Positions 30,901-41,530 of a DNA stretch of 64,000 bases are shown here, piece by piece. Under the pieces are notes generated by a model. That model was given only the letters and a program-made list of their open reading frames with translations. It was not told where the DNA came from and did not search any database. This stretch comes from Flectonema sp. DT1601. Taxonomy: Eukaryota > Euglenozoa > Diplonemea > Diplonemida > Diplonemidae. The stretch's first letter is position 1, and each line of letters starts with the position of its first letter. The stretch spans positions 186,001 to 250,000 of the forward strand of contig OZ025820.1 of the NCBI GenBank assembly GCA_964019425.1, given 5' to 3'. Both the position numbers and the translations under genes were made by a program.

Positions 30901-31833
30901 ATAGCAACTTCTGGCCTGCCAGCCAGAGAGTTCACTGACCGATCCAACGTCACCTGGTACAGATCTGATCGCATGCTCGGTAAAGGTGCCTACGGCACCG
31001 TCTGGGTCGGAATGTCTGATGCTGGAGAGCAGGTAGCTCTAAAGAGTTTACCGTTAAATATTCAGGGAGGGTATGTTTCTGTTATTGTAATATTTATTCT
31101 TTTTTAAAAAAAAGAACATCATGTTTTTCTTGGAATAAAAAAAAACAAAACAACCATCTAAAACAGAACCGAAGAAGAAATTGCCAACCTTCTCAACGAA
31201 GTTCGAATGCTTTCAACTTTGAGAAATGAGAATTTAGTGTCATACGTGACCAGTGCTGTTGCTGGAGGACATGTTTTTATTGGAATTGAATTGATGCCTG
31301 GAGGGAGTGTGTCTGGACTTCTGAAAGAATTCAACAAACTACCAACTAATGTAGTCCTTCGATACACTAGAGATATGGTCAGAGGATTACGATATCTACA
31401 CTCTAAGTCAGTCATCCATAGAGACTTAAAACCTGCTAACATTCTACTGCTGTTGGACGGCACTTGTAAACTAGCAGATTTCGGAGCTAGTCTGTTCTTA
31501 CAAAAGATTGGACAGGATGGGAAGTCAATGGGGACACCTCTTTATATGTCACCAGAAGCATGTAAAGGAAAAGCTTGTTATGTGTCTGACATTTGGAGTT
31601 TGGGAATTACAGTTTATGAAATGTTGTCTGGTGATCTTCCTTACAGTGCTGAATCAAGAATGTGTGATGCGATAGGATTTACGTTTCAAGTCGCACAGCA
31701 GAGGTTGAAACCAAATTTTCCAACGAATCTTCCGAATGATGTTTCATCTTTTCTCAATTCATGTGTTGAGCACGATTCTGAATCTAGACCGACTGCTAAC
31801 AGTCTTCTTACTCATCCTTATCTACTGAAATAG
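27976..31833 (+). CDS. Receptor-like STE11-type protein kinase with HAMP and cyclase-like domain
   Basis: Two exons (27976-31070, 31167-31833) encode 1253 residues. Order: N-terminal membrane segment (about 12-36), a large probably extracellular sensor region (about 40-445), a second membrane segment (about 447-470), a HAMP linker (about 471-535, ITKPLGVFRKEMEAVARME), a class III cyclase-like fold (about 605-820) and a kinase (about 995-1250). The kinase is complete: GKGAYGTVWVG, VALKSL, HRDLKPANILLL, LADFGAS, GTPLYMSPEA, typical of MAPKKK. The cyclase-like domain keeps the fold pattern (ALDTGLVKAGIAG, VGPPIDFTAWV) but I cannot find the metal-binding Asp pair, so it is probably a sensor or dimeriser. 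It is likely a membrane sensor feeding a MAP-kinase cascade. Confidence 0.85.
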
Positions 31834-31868
31834 TCTTCTAGGAGATTAAGAGGCATTTCTTAATAGTA

Positions 31869-31942
31869 TTGAGTGTTGTCGTTTTCGATTTCATCGAAAT
31901 TGTTTATGTGATCATTCGAAGACACATTAATACAACACTCAG
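31869..31942 (+). other. Nested inverted repeat downstream of kinase gene
   Basis: The outer arms TGAGTGTTGT (31870-31879) and ACAACACTCA (31932-31941) pair perfectly. Inside is TTTCGAT-TTC-ATCGAAA (31883-31899). This would form a two-part stem in the 3' UTR or intercistronic RNA. Confidence 0.55.
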
Positions 31943-32574
31943 GTTATAGTCGCCGAAAGGTGATTCTATTGGTGCACTTGTGGGCAGGGTTGGATCGCAA
32001 CTCAACCACAACGTAAGATTTTGATAAAGGAAGTTTAAGTTTACGCGTATCTCAATTCTGTAGTTTCTTCCTAGTTTTTGTAGGTTTTTTTTTAAAAAAA
32101 AAAAAAAAAAAAGAGGAACAGAAGATTGCGACAAACCAAGGGGCCTGCGGGTACCATATGATATGTTTCTGTTTCGTTTTGTTTCAAAGTAAGGAAAAAA
32201 TTAAATAAGGTTGTGTGTGTTTGTGATCGTGTCCTATTTTTTTTTTTCTCCCCATTCCCTGCTGGTAGCCTTGTCTTGCTGTTTGCCGAGAACTGTCTTG
32301 AGATTATGCAGCCTGTTACCGGACTGTAGAAAAAAAAAAAAAAAAAAAAAAAGAGAAAATTGAGTAACTAGTTTTCTTATCACTTTTCCTCCTTTTTTTG
32401 TATTTTTGATTTAGTGCACTTTTTTATAATAAACTCATATTCTAACTTGTTTTCTGTAAGCGCCAACCTCAAAGGAGAACTCATAGCTGAGTACCTCGTA
32501 TTAAAATGGCTGCGAGTGTATGTCTTTAGTGGCTCAATCGAGATCTGCGTACTCTAACTGATCCCCCAGCTCAA

Positions 32575-32660
32575 GCCAGAACTAATGTTAAATTATCATT
32601 ATGTTGTTTATGATACAATACATTTGTATTTTACGTACAAAATCAAACAGTTAACCCCCC
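32575..32660 (+). repeat. Dispersed intergenic repeat, copy 4
   Basis: CTAATGTTAAATTATCATTA and the hairpin region TACAAT-ACA-TTTGTA at 32614-32628, ending ACGTACAAAATCAAACAG as at 34325-34345. Confidence 0.8.
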
Positions 32661-32714
32661 AGCTCAAGCCTTTTATTACACTTCAGATTTGTTGACTGAA
32701 GGTGATCCGGTCTT

Positions 32715-32855
32715 ACTAGTTGACTGACTGACTTCTACACCACAAGAGGTATATAGATTGTCCTTTTTTCAGTTTTTTTTTTTCTCTCTTCCAGATGCTA
32801 ATTTATCGTTTTATGTTATTATACAAATGGTGGTAGTTTACAAAATTCAGCGATT
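32715..32855 (+). repeat. Dispersed intergenic repeat, diverged copy 5
   Basis: Starts GACTGACTGACTTCTACACC like 49425, then AGAGGTATATAGATT and a degenerate CTAATTTATCG tail ending ACAAAATTCAGCG. Confidence 0.6.
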
Positions 32856-32876
32856 GTTCCGCCGGTTCAATAAGGG

Positions 32877-32908
<32 letters not shown>

Positions 32909-34179
32909 ATTTTGCAAGTCCCTCCTTGCTATATATAGCTCAGTGAAGATGGCGTTTTTTTCCCATTTAATAGTCGACTTTGAGTTAAAAAATAAAATAA
33001 AACATAAATTTATATCATTAAAAATATGCTCAAAAATTAAAACCTTGGAATTGATCAGGGTTTTTTGGCATGTTTTTGTAGTTTTTTTCTTCTCTTTTAT
33101 TTTCCGTAGTCTGGCACAGTTATAACCTTAAACTGACTGTCATCTTCCCTGATCCTTTTGTTTTCATTTCTTGCTGAGTGATATGGCTATGTGCTGCCCA
33201 ATTGTTGTGGTACTTTTCTAAAGCTTTTCGGTAAGCCCACAGTACAATTATAATGCTTTGGACAACTGGGGGTGAACGATCCTCGGTACTGTTCTGGGGG
33301 TTCTATCTTCTTCTTTCGTGGCATGTGGGCATATGGCACATATGATCATTATAAAGAGAGATGTTGTTTTCGGAATAATGTTTTTGTTATTTCTTTTACC
33401 TTTCCTCCTTCCCGGATCATTTCTCTTTTATTTTCTTTAGTTGTTTTCAACCTCTTAGCCCCTGGGTAAGGTGGGGTGGGGTGTTGGGAGTCGATCACTC
33501 ATGGCCGAAGAGATAAAACTACAATCTTGGGCCCTTAATGATGCGGGCTACCCAGATACCCCTCGTAGTCATCAGTTCTGTACTTTCGCTAACTAGCAAA
33601 CGTTTCTTCTTCTCCTCCTCGTCTTTTTATTATGTGTAGTTCTGTGTACTAGCTATTAAGGTATGGAACTCCTACAGCAAGATACGAACTCAGGCTAAGT
33701 TAATGGTCAATCAAAGACACACAGCTTTCCAAAGTCCTTAAAACGATGGTAATCCAAGTTTGAACTTAGTAACTCTGTTGCTGTGCTTCTTCCCTCTCTT
33801 GGTTTTTGAAGGAAGTCAATTCTTAAATTTGTATTTTATACATTATGGCTTACTGTTTTGGTGAATTCAGTTTTTTATTATTTATTATTGCTATTGTTGT
33901 GGTTGATTGGTTGGTTTTTATTACTGAAATACTTTTTATTATTGTGTTTGACAACTACTTCCCCCCGCTAGTAGTGTGCTACGAACTAGCAATTTTTGCT
34001 AACATATTTTTTTCAAAGAATTGTTGATTTTAAGCAAGTAATTTGTAGGTGAAACCTACACTCTGCCGTATTACATTATACCCTGGTTTTGGTTTCCCAG
34101 GGCTCACGATTAATTCAAAATTGAATAACTCGATTCCGTACTGCACTGAATGACAACACGGAAAAAGAGATGTGTATGC

Positions 34180-34345
34180 AGCTAAGTTAGAAACATTTAT
34201 TATAATGTAAAGTATTTACGTCAATCAGCTGAGTGTATACCTACACTAACATTACCTTTAGTCACTGTATCTCAGAACTAATGTTAAATTATCGTTATGT
34301 TGTCTATGATACAAAACATTTGTATTTTACGTACAAACTCGAACA
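34180..34345 (+). repeat. Dispersed intergenic repeat, copy 6
   Basis: GTTAGAAACATTTATTATAA (shared with 49629), TTTAGTCACTGTATC, CTAATGTTAAATTATCG and the perfect hairpin TACAAA-ACA-TTTGTA at 34310-34324. Confidence 0.8.
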
Positions 34346-35002
34346 GTTAACCCCCCTTTTTTTTTTCTTCTTTTTTTCTTAAAGCAATACATGGCTTTGA
34401 TAAAAGGCTAATCTTTTTTCATCTACTGCAGATAGAATAATTACCTAACATAGCACTGAATTTAACCACATGTTGCCTTCCTTGTTGTTGTAATATTGCA
34501 CCTTTTTCTTTTTTTTTGCAGGACTCTTCCTTCTGCCCCCTCCAATTTATGTTTCTGTTTCTTGGTTTGTTTGTTATGGTTGCTTGGTTTGCTGCTGGTA
34601 GCGTAATTTTTTTCTCTTTTTTTTTTTTCTTTCTTTTGTTCTTTTCCAAAATTTAGTGAGCAGCTAATTGTGATGATGTGGATTATTATTTGTTTTTTCT
34701 TCTTTTTTTTTTCTTATTATTTTTTTTTTTTTAAATTTTTTACTAAACCAGACATCGATAAAAAAACATACGAGAGTTGGCGACAGTAGAAAAGCAAAAA
34801 AAAAAAAAAAAAAATATTTCGTGTATTCGTAAGGAGGGGTTCTGATATCTGACTACCCTGTGCAAGTGATTCTTTAACCTTATGTAACTTCACCCCTTCA
34901 GGAGTCAAATACACAATTTTAGTTGTCTTATACTGTACAAGAGTTGGTTCTTTGTTTAACTTTATAACTATCTCTTTTCAGCATATTATTTGCATTTACA
35001 CG

Positions 35003-35869
35003 ATGGATTGTATTCGTACATCAGTTCTTGTTGGTAGTCTTTGTCTTGGTACGATAATTGTACCCGTCTTTTTAACTACTAATAACAATTGGGTAGAATT
35101 ATTGTCAAAATTAGAAGGATGGCCTCCATTGGGATTATGTATTGGTTTATTATCAATAGTAGTTAGTCAGATTACAGTAATTGGATATCATGGGTTACGA
35201 CCTGAAGGGAAGTTGATACAACCGAGTAAGGTTAACAAATACAACTATTGGGAAGGAGTGATGACCCATGTAAGTCAACCAGAAGGAATATTATTATTAG
35301 GACTCTACCTTTGCGGTACTTGGATGTGTGAGCTGATGAGTGATTCTTATTATTCATTCGATGGTGGTATTGAATGGCATTTCGTCATCGCACAGTTGGT
35401 AATTTTTGATGTCCTTCAGACAATTGCTCACATGATAGAACATACCTTTTCAAATCTCTATAAATCCAGTCATAAACCACATCACAGGTTTACTTCACCT
35501 CGTCTTTTTGATGCATTCAACGGGTCATTTCTGGATACCTTACTGATGATTGTCGCTCCTCTTTATGCAACGCAGTGTCTTGTTCCAGCTAATGTGTGGT
35601 CATACATGACGTTTGGTTCTGTTTTCTCGACTTGGTTAGTTCTGATTCACTCAGAATGGTCTCATCCTTGGGATAATTTATTTAAAAAAATTGGATTTGG
35701 AACCCCATCTGACCATCACGTTCATCACGCCGTGTTTAATCATAATTTTGGACATCTGTTTACATATTGGGATAGAATGGCAGGTACGTATTCTGATCCT
35801 GAAAAGGTCTTTAAAAAGAAGGTTGAGATGTTCACTCCAACAAGTGCTTCAACTGCTGGAATGTCTTAA
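35003..35869 (+). CDS. Fatty-acid/sterol hydroxylase superfamily membrane protein
   Basis: A 288-residue membrane protein of the di-iron hydroxylase/desaturase superfamily (Erg25, C25H, SUR2, alkylglycerol monooxygenase relatives). The histidine boxes are complete: HMIEH (about residue 142), HKPHH (about 156), HHVHH (about 237) and a further HNFGHLF. Three to four hydrophobic segments precede and separate them. It is expected to be an ER-membrane, oxygen-dependent enzyme on a lipid or sterol; the exact substrate cannot be told from sequence. The ATG at 35003 follows acceptor AG 34981 by 21 nt; an upstream in-frame extension would cross that acceptor. Confidence 0.85.
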   Translation: MDCIRTSVLVGSLCLGTIIVPVFLTTNNNWVELLSKLEGWPPLGLCIGLLSIVVSQITVIGYHGLRPEGKLIQPSKVNKYNYWEGVMTHVSQPEGILLLGLYLCGTWMCELMSDSYYSFDGGIEWHFVIAQLVIFDVLQTIAHMIEHTFSNLYKSSHKPHHRFTSPRLFDAFNGSFLDTLLMIVAPLYATQCLVPANVWSYMTFGSVFSTWLVLIHSEWSHPWDNLFKKIGFGTPSDHHVHHAVFNHNFGHLFTYWDRMAGTYSDPEKVFKKKVEMFTPTSASTAGMS

Positions 35870-36715
35870 GCTACTCGATTCATAGATAAGTATGGTTAAT
35901 ACATATCACTAGCAGTGGTGACTTGATGTTCTGAACTGACTGGACAGATAGACGGATTTATTTTTGCACTTTCTCTTTTAGATAATTTTATTAGTTAGGC
36001 TTCACGCCACATCTTTATTGTCTCTTTTTTTCGTTAGTGAGTTTCACTGTTGTTTTTATACTTTAGGTAACTTGAGGTTACCTTTCAGTGAGTCACTTTA
36101 TTGTTTTTGGTATTCAACAAACATAAGGATAATTGATGTTTTTTTTTTTTTTTTTTTCCTTCTTTTTTTTTAATTATTGAATTCATTCAGGAAAAGGAAA
36201 AAAAAAAAAAAAAAAACATCTTAATTCGTCTACCGTTGCTTCTTTCATTTTTTCCTTCTTTTCTTTGGCACCTCCAAAGAAGCAAGTTGATCGTCAGGCT
36301 TCATGCCATACGTATCTTCCTCTCTTTTGTTTTTCTTCCGTTCTTTTTAACTTTATTATTCTCGACTTGTTTGAGAATAATAAAGTGTTGAATTTTTTAA
36401 TTAGATTCAGGCTTCACGCCCTTGCTAGTTAGCTAGCGTATTCTATTAAATTCATTCAAATATCTGTTTCTGTTAAAATTAATGAACGGCTTCAAGCCAC
36501 ATTTGGATCAGCATTCCTGTTGAGGGAGGACTCGAATTGCTACCGATGCTTTCCACGAGGTAATGTTATAATTTCCTTTTTTAAAAATATTTTCATATTG
36601 TTTCTCAGAGACACAAAATCTCAGATGGTGACACAGATGGCACTCTTCTTGTGTTGTTTTCTTAGATATGCAGTCTCTGTAAGCTCATACCCACCTTCCC
36701 CTTCAGGTAAAAAAA
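35870..36715. other. Intergenic region with four GGCTTCANGCC motifs
   Basis: No gene seen. GGCTTCACGCC, GGCTTCATGCC, GGCTTCACGCC and GGCTTCAAGCC lie at 35998, 36297, 36410 and 36488. Acceptor CCCCTTCAG ends at 36706. Confidence 0.5.
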
Positions 36716-38071
36716 ATGTTGAGCGCGTCGTTATCAGCGCAGCAACTTCGGTTGCTGCGATCAATGAAGAAGTTAAAACCGAAGGCATCCGAATTAGATC
36801 TCAGAGTATGGCTGGGGAATCACATTAGAGAGAAGGACGATCAGGAATTTAGTTTTATTCAAGAAAAGGCATGGGCTCCGTACATGCCTGGGGCAGGTGG
36901 TGTCAACTCTCAATCGGCGATGCAATTTGCAGGTGTTCATGGAGCAGGTGGTGGTTCCCCTGCACGTCAACACTCTCAATTAATGTTTCCAGGTGAGTAC
37001 AGAGCTGACAGAGATGATGTTCAAAGCATGTCTGTTCAAAATTTAAAAACGATGTACAGTCAAGCTGCAAAACAAAATCAACTTTTCGTTGGCAAACACG
37101 ACCTGCTGCTAAAGATCCCAACTCTAGACTATGAAAAACTTGAGGAATTAGTTTCTAACTTATTTCCAAGAATGGAACGTGATGAAACCAACGGTCTTCT
37201 TGCGAAGGTTGTTGAGGCCGTTCAACTTGGTGAGGCTGGCTCTCTTGAAAAAGTAAAACAAAATTATAGCCTGCTGACATCTGATATGCTTCAATTGCAG
37301 GGATACCCACAAACATTTACTGCTACACTAGAAGCTGTTGGAAGAAGACAAAAATCAAAACCGTTTAAAGTATTTAACGCCAGAGAAAAGTTCTTTACGG
37401 ACCTAAACTTCAAATGGGAACATATCCAACAAATGAGACGAAACGTTCTTATGATGGGTCAAAGATCACTTGAGGGAGCTACTGATGTTGTTGATATAGT
37501 TCATGAAATCTACCGAGAATATATTAATTGGCTTGAAAACGAAGATGAAGAAAATCCCAACAGACTGAAAAAGGTTCCAATGAAAGAGCGAGAACTCAAC
37601 GATTCTGATGACTTGCAATATTCATACGCAACAGGTTTTCATAATAGCTCTGAAGCTTTAGTAAGAATAAGAGAAAACACGGAAGGTGCTGGAAGGATGT
37701 CGATAAATGGAAGTATACCAATCGTTCAATTAAAGAATATTTACGCAGTGGAAACACTATTGCAACCATTTGACGAGGCGGACTTAAACGTTTTTAACTT
37801 CGATGTAGACATAGAATTATGGAATGGGAGTTCGTATTCCCAGGGATACGCTTGTCGTATAGCAATCTCAAACGCAATAGTAAAAATGCTTCCACATACG
37901 AGACCGTTTCTTTATACTGCTGGTTTCACATTTCAAAATCAACATCACGTTCTTAAGACAAATCGAATGCGATTTACTGGTCAGCGAGGTGCTGGTCGAA
38001 CTTACCGTTGGTTTAAAAGAGGTAACCCTAATAAACTGCTTCCTGCTTCTAAGAATAGTTCTAGACAATAG
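36716..38071 (+). CDS. MRPS9: Mitochondrial small-subunit ribosomal protein uS9m
   Basis: A 451-residue protein. The C-terminal about 130 residues match uS9: GRMSINGSIPIVQLKNIYAVETLLQPF, the glycine/tyrosine-rich turn SYSQGYACRIAISNAIVKMLP, and the basic rRNA-binding end MRFTGQRGAGRTYRWFKRG. In bacteria uS9 is about 130 residues, so the N-terminal 320 residues are a mitochondrial extension, common in animal and especially euglenozoan mitoribosomes. The N-terminus (MLSASLSAQQLRLLRSMKKLK) is basic and amphipathic, a good mitochondrial presequence. The terminal SNKNSSRQ-like tail differs from the canonical KKR end. The ATG sits 10 nt after acceptor AG 36706. Confidence 0.88.
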   Translation: MLSASLSAQQLRLLRSMKKLKPKASELDLRVWLGNHIREKDDQEFSFIQEKAWAPYMPGAGGVNSQSAMQFAGVHGAGGGSPARQHSQLMFPGEYRADRDDVQSMSVQNLKTMYSQAAKQNQLFVGKHDLLLKIPTLDYEKLEELVSNLFPRMERDETNGLLAKVVEAVQLGEAGSLEKVKQNYSLLTSDMLQLQGYPQTFTATLEAVGRRQKSKPFKVFNAREKFFTDLNFKWEHIQQMRRNVLMMGQRSLEGATDVVDIVHEIYREYINWLENEDEENPNRLKKVPMKERELNDSDDLQYSYATGFHNSSEALVRIRENTEGAGRMSINGSIPIVQLKNIYAVETLLQPFDEADLNVFNFDVDIELWNGSSYSQGYACRIAISNAIVKMLPHTRPFLYTAGFTFQNQHHVLKTNRMRFTGQRGAGRTYRWFKRGNPNKLLPASKNSSRQ

Positions 38072-38369
38072 TTTTGAGTATTCCTCTGCACTGGATCTCT
38101 TTAACAAAGTAGGTATGGCTCTGAGGTGTTAGTATTGGCCTGACTGTGGTTCATCCGTATCGTTAATTCCTTTATTTGTTACTTTATTTAAAACTTACTC
38201 ATCGCCTTTATCGATATCCTTCACGATACGTCTTATTCCTTATTGCGGTTCAGTGTTTTAAGAGGTGTGTTGGTATTGTTAATACTGTTACAGTGTCCGT
38301 CTTTGCGTTTTAGTTTAGTTGTGTTCTAAGTAACAGTTATTAAATAGCTTCACAGGTCTCTCCACAAAG

Positions 38370-41321
38370 ATGGCATCGCAACTACCTCGATACCAGGCGA
38401 TGCTGGAGGGAGTGGCACATGAAAAGTCTTTAGAAGTAAAGATTACTATGTTGGGAGCATTTCAAGAAACAGTTCAGGGAATGAATTTGAATGACGCTGT
38501 TAGTGTTTTGGAACCTCTGGAACAGATGTTGGAAGGCAGTACATCAGCAGCTGATCCCCTGAGGGTCGCTCTTAAGAGTGAAGTACTAACGACTATGGCT
38601 GTCATACATACTTTAATAGACTTTCCTCATAGAAAACATGATGTGTTTTGTAAGTTTGTTGATTTATGTTTCTCGTGGATAACAAAAAGTAATGACGATA
38701 CGAACGTTCAGCTGAGATCATGTGCAGCCATGGCATTGTTGGAATTAGAATTAGCCTACCCAGGAATATTTATAAAGGAATCAACAGTGATGACAAACTT
38801 AGCTAAAAAAGAAAGAACATCAGCCGTGACTGCGTATACCTCTTTAGCAATTTCAATGGCTTCGTCTGCTGTGAAAGTTGCCTCAAGAAGATCGCGTGTC
38901 GAACCTATTATTCACAGTGATCCACATCAAACAGAAACATCAATTAATTACAATTATAAACTTCCTGCTACTTATTTATCTTATCCTCTGCAATTGAAGT
39001 CACCATCACCTTCAGAGAATGTAGTTAACGGTGCCTTGCCTTATAAATCAAACCTAATTGAGCTTATTCAACTACTTCCAACAGTAGCATTGTCAGTCTG
39101 TCTAAGTCTCGCTTCAGCGATATTCATTACGTCAAAGAGTCTGTCAATAGAAAAGCAACATATCCACAAGGTTTTTGCATATATCTGTAGGGGATTGGTG
39201 TCAGGAAAAACTGTTACAGGAAAGAACTTAGAATCGGTGGCTTTAGCTGGAATGTGTAGGCATGTTGTTCCTGGTTTCTTAGCTGATGAGGGAGCGACGT
39301 TGATGATTCAACTTGGGCTGATTGATCCTACTGCTGATACTTTACATCAATATATCCATTTCAAATGGAGAAGAGAATTATCTATAGCAATCGTTGAGAA
39401 ATCTGGTGGAGAGTTAGATCAAAATAGCTTAGTATCGCCACTCAGAATGGGAGGTGTCATTTCTATGTATCATCCGGTTGTTGTATTTGAAGCAGTTGCT
39501 GCAGCACCAACAGCAGTTAGAGACCCTTCTCATATTGCAGAGTTGTTGTCTCCAATATCTGTAGCTCTTAGTAAGTATAATTATACTGGTGATATATCAT
39601 CTGTCTTCTCATCAGAGGTGTTTATAAAGCCTTGGTATCATTGGATATGTTTATCTCAATATTGTGGAGGTAGGGTCGCGACCATTCAAATACTTGTCAA
39701 TCTACTACTGCACAGGTCAGATGATTCTCTTTTGACGTCAGCAGTTCATAAAACTCTTAATATGTTTAAAAAGAATAACACTGAACAATGGGTTCATGGA
39801 GAACTTCCTTTAATCTTATTACAGACAGCTATCAACAGAGGTGGTTGTGCTCTTGGAAATATGTTGGAATTCGTTGGATCCTTTTTAGAATGGGGAACAA
39901 CACCAAGAGCAAGCATGCGTCATTCAACCAGCTCATTTGAGTCAAACAGCGCTACTCCGTTAGATATTTGTGGTCTTCTCAGTCAATGGATGAAAGTGAG
40001 ATCTTCTTCACGTTGGAGAGAAGATAACGCTGTCTTAAATATGATTGAAATTGCTGTAAAACAAGCAAAACTACCACTTCGAAATCAACTGTGCGGATGT
40101 ATTGCTGATCTCATTCCTTCCTTCTCATCGACTGCTGTTCGACTGCAGGCTGTAATGCTTGTGAATGAAGAGACAACAGGCTCCTTTGAACGCCAACACA
40201 CGGACATCACAAAAATGGATGAGTTACTTTACTGTAGTGAGAGGCACTGTCCAGAAGGTCATCTTTGTAGTTACGGATACATATCAAGTGAATTAGTTGA
40301 GTGTTGTGTTTGTTGTAAACATGTTGAGCCAATGATTACTTTTTATTGTGAACAAGAACATGAAAGTTCATCGTTACCAACAACACCGAATTCAACGTCG
40401 TTGTCAGTGAATCAATCGAAATTAACGTGTCCTCTTGGAAAGGTATCTCGACTGACTAATGGTTCATACTTTGAATGTCTTGACTGTGCTCAGATTGCAA
40501 CTTTAACGTCAACAACTCGTTTTGGATCTTCTTCTGTACCTTCGGGATTGTCACTGCAGAGGACTGGTTCAGCAAAGTTCATTTCATCAAATGAAAATAA
40601 TAAAACCAGTGAGATGCAACTTGACTTGTCATTGCAATTAGCTGATGAAGTAGATTCTTTAAATAAGATGTACGGCATCACTATATCATTTACAACATCA
40701 ACAGCAGCTGATACTGTTTCGTACAAGTCTGCTTTTCATATTGTTGAAGAGGACATTCCGACTCTTGAGGTGTCGGTGTTAAGTTCTGGAGATTGTATTC
40801 CCTTGAAACTTACTATTGTTCAGAAACAACCTTTTGATGTGGTTCTTAATCCGACTTTGAAATTTACTGCTATTTCAAGTGACCGGGTTTGGGAAGAACG
40901 AGAAGTCTCCCTACCAACTCTTCGTATTACAGCTGTTGATAATTTACTTCCGTACGGTGGTGGTAGTGATAACGATGAGGACTTGTTAGTTGTTTATAAA
41001 GAACTGTCTCAGAAATGTTATAAAAACAAATCTAAATCTCATGAGAAAGAAGGAAATTGGGTCTCTTCTCGTACTAACATTTTATCTTCAGCAACAGAGC
41101 GTCTCGAAGTGTTGAATTGTTTTAAAGTTTCTGATTGTGAATCAGATGAATATCTAACATCTGAATACTTGATAAGTACAGCTGGTGGTCACACACTTCT
41201 GATTGAGGCAATCATACTGAATGATACAGCAACTCTAACCACGATGACTGATTTTTGGTTATTATTACCCCTCGTTGATAGCTTATTTAGCGAAGTAACT
41301 GAAGACTCAGAGTCAGGATAA
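38370..41321 (+). CDS. AP5B1: Probable AP-5 complex subunit beta-1
   Basis: A 983-residue protein, mostly helical and HEAT-like in the first 600 residues, with RSCAAMALLELELAYPGIF near residue 116 and LSVCLSLASAIF near 245, and an immunoglobulin-like/appendage-like C-terminal part ending near LLIEAIILNDTATLTTMTDFWLLLPL. Size, layout and these segments suggest the AP-5 beta subunit, a late-endosomal trafficking adaptor; the match is by pattern memory and not strong. Odd: a Cys-rich segment at about residues 620-702 (CPEGHLC, ECCVCC, YC, ECLDC) resembles a zinc-binding insert. The ATG follows acceptor AG 38355. Confidence 0.55.
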   Translation: MASQLPRYQAMLEGVAHEKSLEVKITMLGAFQETVQGMNLNDAVSVLEPLEQMLEGSTSAADPLRVALKSEVLTTMAVIHTLIDFPHRKHDVFCKFVDLCFSWITKSNDDTNVQLRSCAAMALLELELAYPGIFIKESTVMTNLAKKERTSAVTAYTSLAISMASSAVKVASRRSRVEPIIHSDPHQTETSINYNYKLPATYLSYPLQLKSPSPSENVVNGALPYKSNLIELIQLLPTVALSVCLSLASAIFITSKSLSIEKQHIHKVFAYICRGLVSGKTVTGKNLESVALAGMCRHVVPGFLADEGATLMIQLGLIDPTADTLHQYIHFKWRRELSIAIVEKSGGELDQNSLVSPLRMGGVISMYHPVVVFEAVAAAPTAVRDPSHIAELLSPISVALSKYNYTGDISSVFSSEVFIKPWYHWICLSQYCGGRVATIQILVNLLLHRSDDSLLTSAVHKTLNMFKKNNTEQWVHGELPLILLQTAINRGGCALGNMLEFVGSFLEWGTTPRASMRHSTSSFESNSATPLDICGLLSQWMKVRSSSRWREDNAVLNMIEIAVKQAKLPLRNQLCGCIADLIPSFSSTAVRLQAVMLVNEETTGSFERQHTDITKMDELLYCSERHCPEGHLCSYGYISSELVECCVCCKHVEPMITFYCEQEHESSSLPTTPNSTSLSVNQSKLTCPLGKVSRLTNGSYFECLDCAQIATLTSTTRFGSSSVPSGLSLQRTGSAKFISSNENNKTSEMQLDLSLQLADEVDSLNKMYGITISFTTSTAADTVSYKSAFHIVEEDIPTLEVSVLSSGDCIPLKLTIVQKQPFDVVLNPTLKFTAISSDRVWEEREVSLPTLRITAVDNLLPYGGGSDNDEDLLVVYKELSQKCYKNKSKSHEKEGNWVSSRTNILSSATERLEVLNCFKVSDCESDEYLTSEYLISTAGGHTLLIEAIILNDTATLTTMTDFWLLLPLVDSLFSEVTEDSESG

Positions 41322-41530
41322 CGTAATCCTATTCTTTCTGTCATCTGTACGAACGTTTTTGGAAGGAGGGTGGAATAGTATTTTGAAATGGAAATTAAAA
41401 AAAAAAACATCATCTTTCTCCTCCCTATTCTTACAGTTTATAATCATAAATGAGATGATTTTGGAGTTATATTTGTATAAGTTGTTTATTTTGTTATTTA
41501 GTTACATTAAATATCATTCACAGCGTAGGG

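Larger units (their letters stand above)
31834..35002. other. Long intergenic region with structured 3' end and repeats
   Basis: About 3.2 kb, no credible gene. It starts with a nested hairpin (31869-31942) just after the kinase stop. Dispersed-repeat copies lie at about 32575-32660, 32715-32855 and 34180-34345. Long A and T runs are frequent. Acceptor TCTCTTTTCAG (G at 34981) ends it. Confidence 0.55.
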
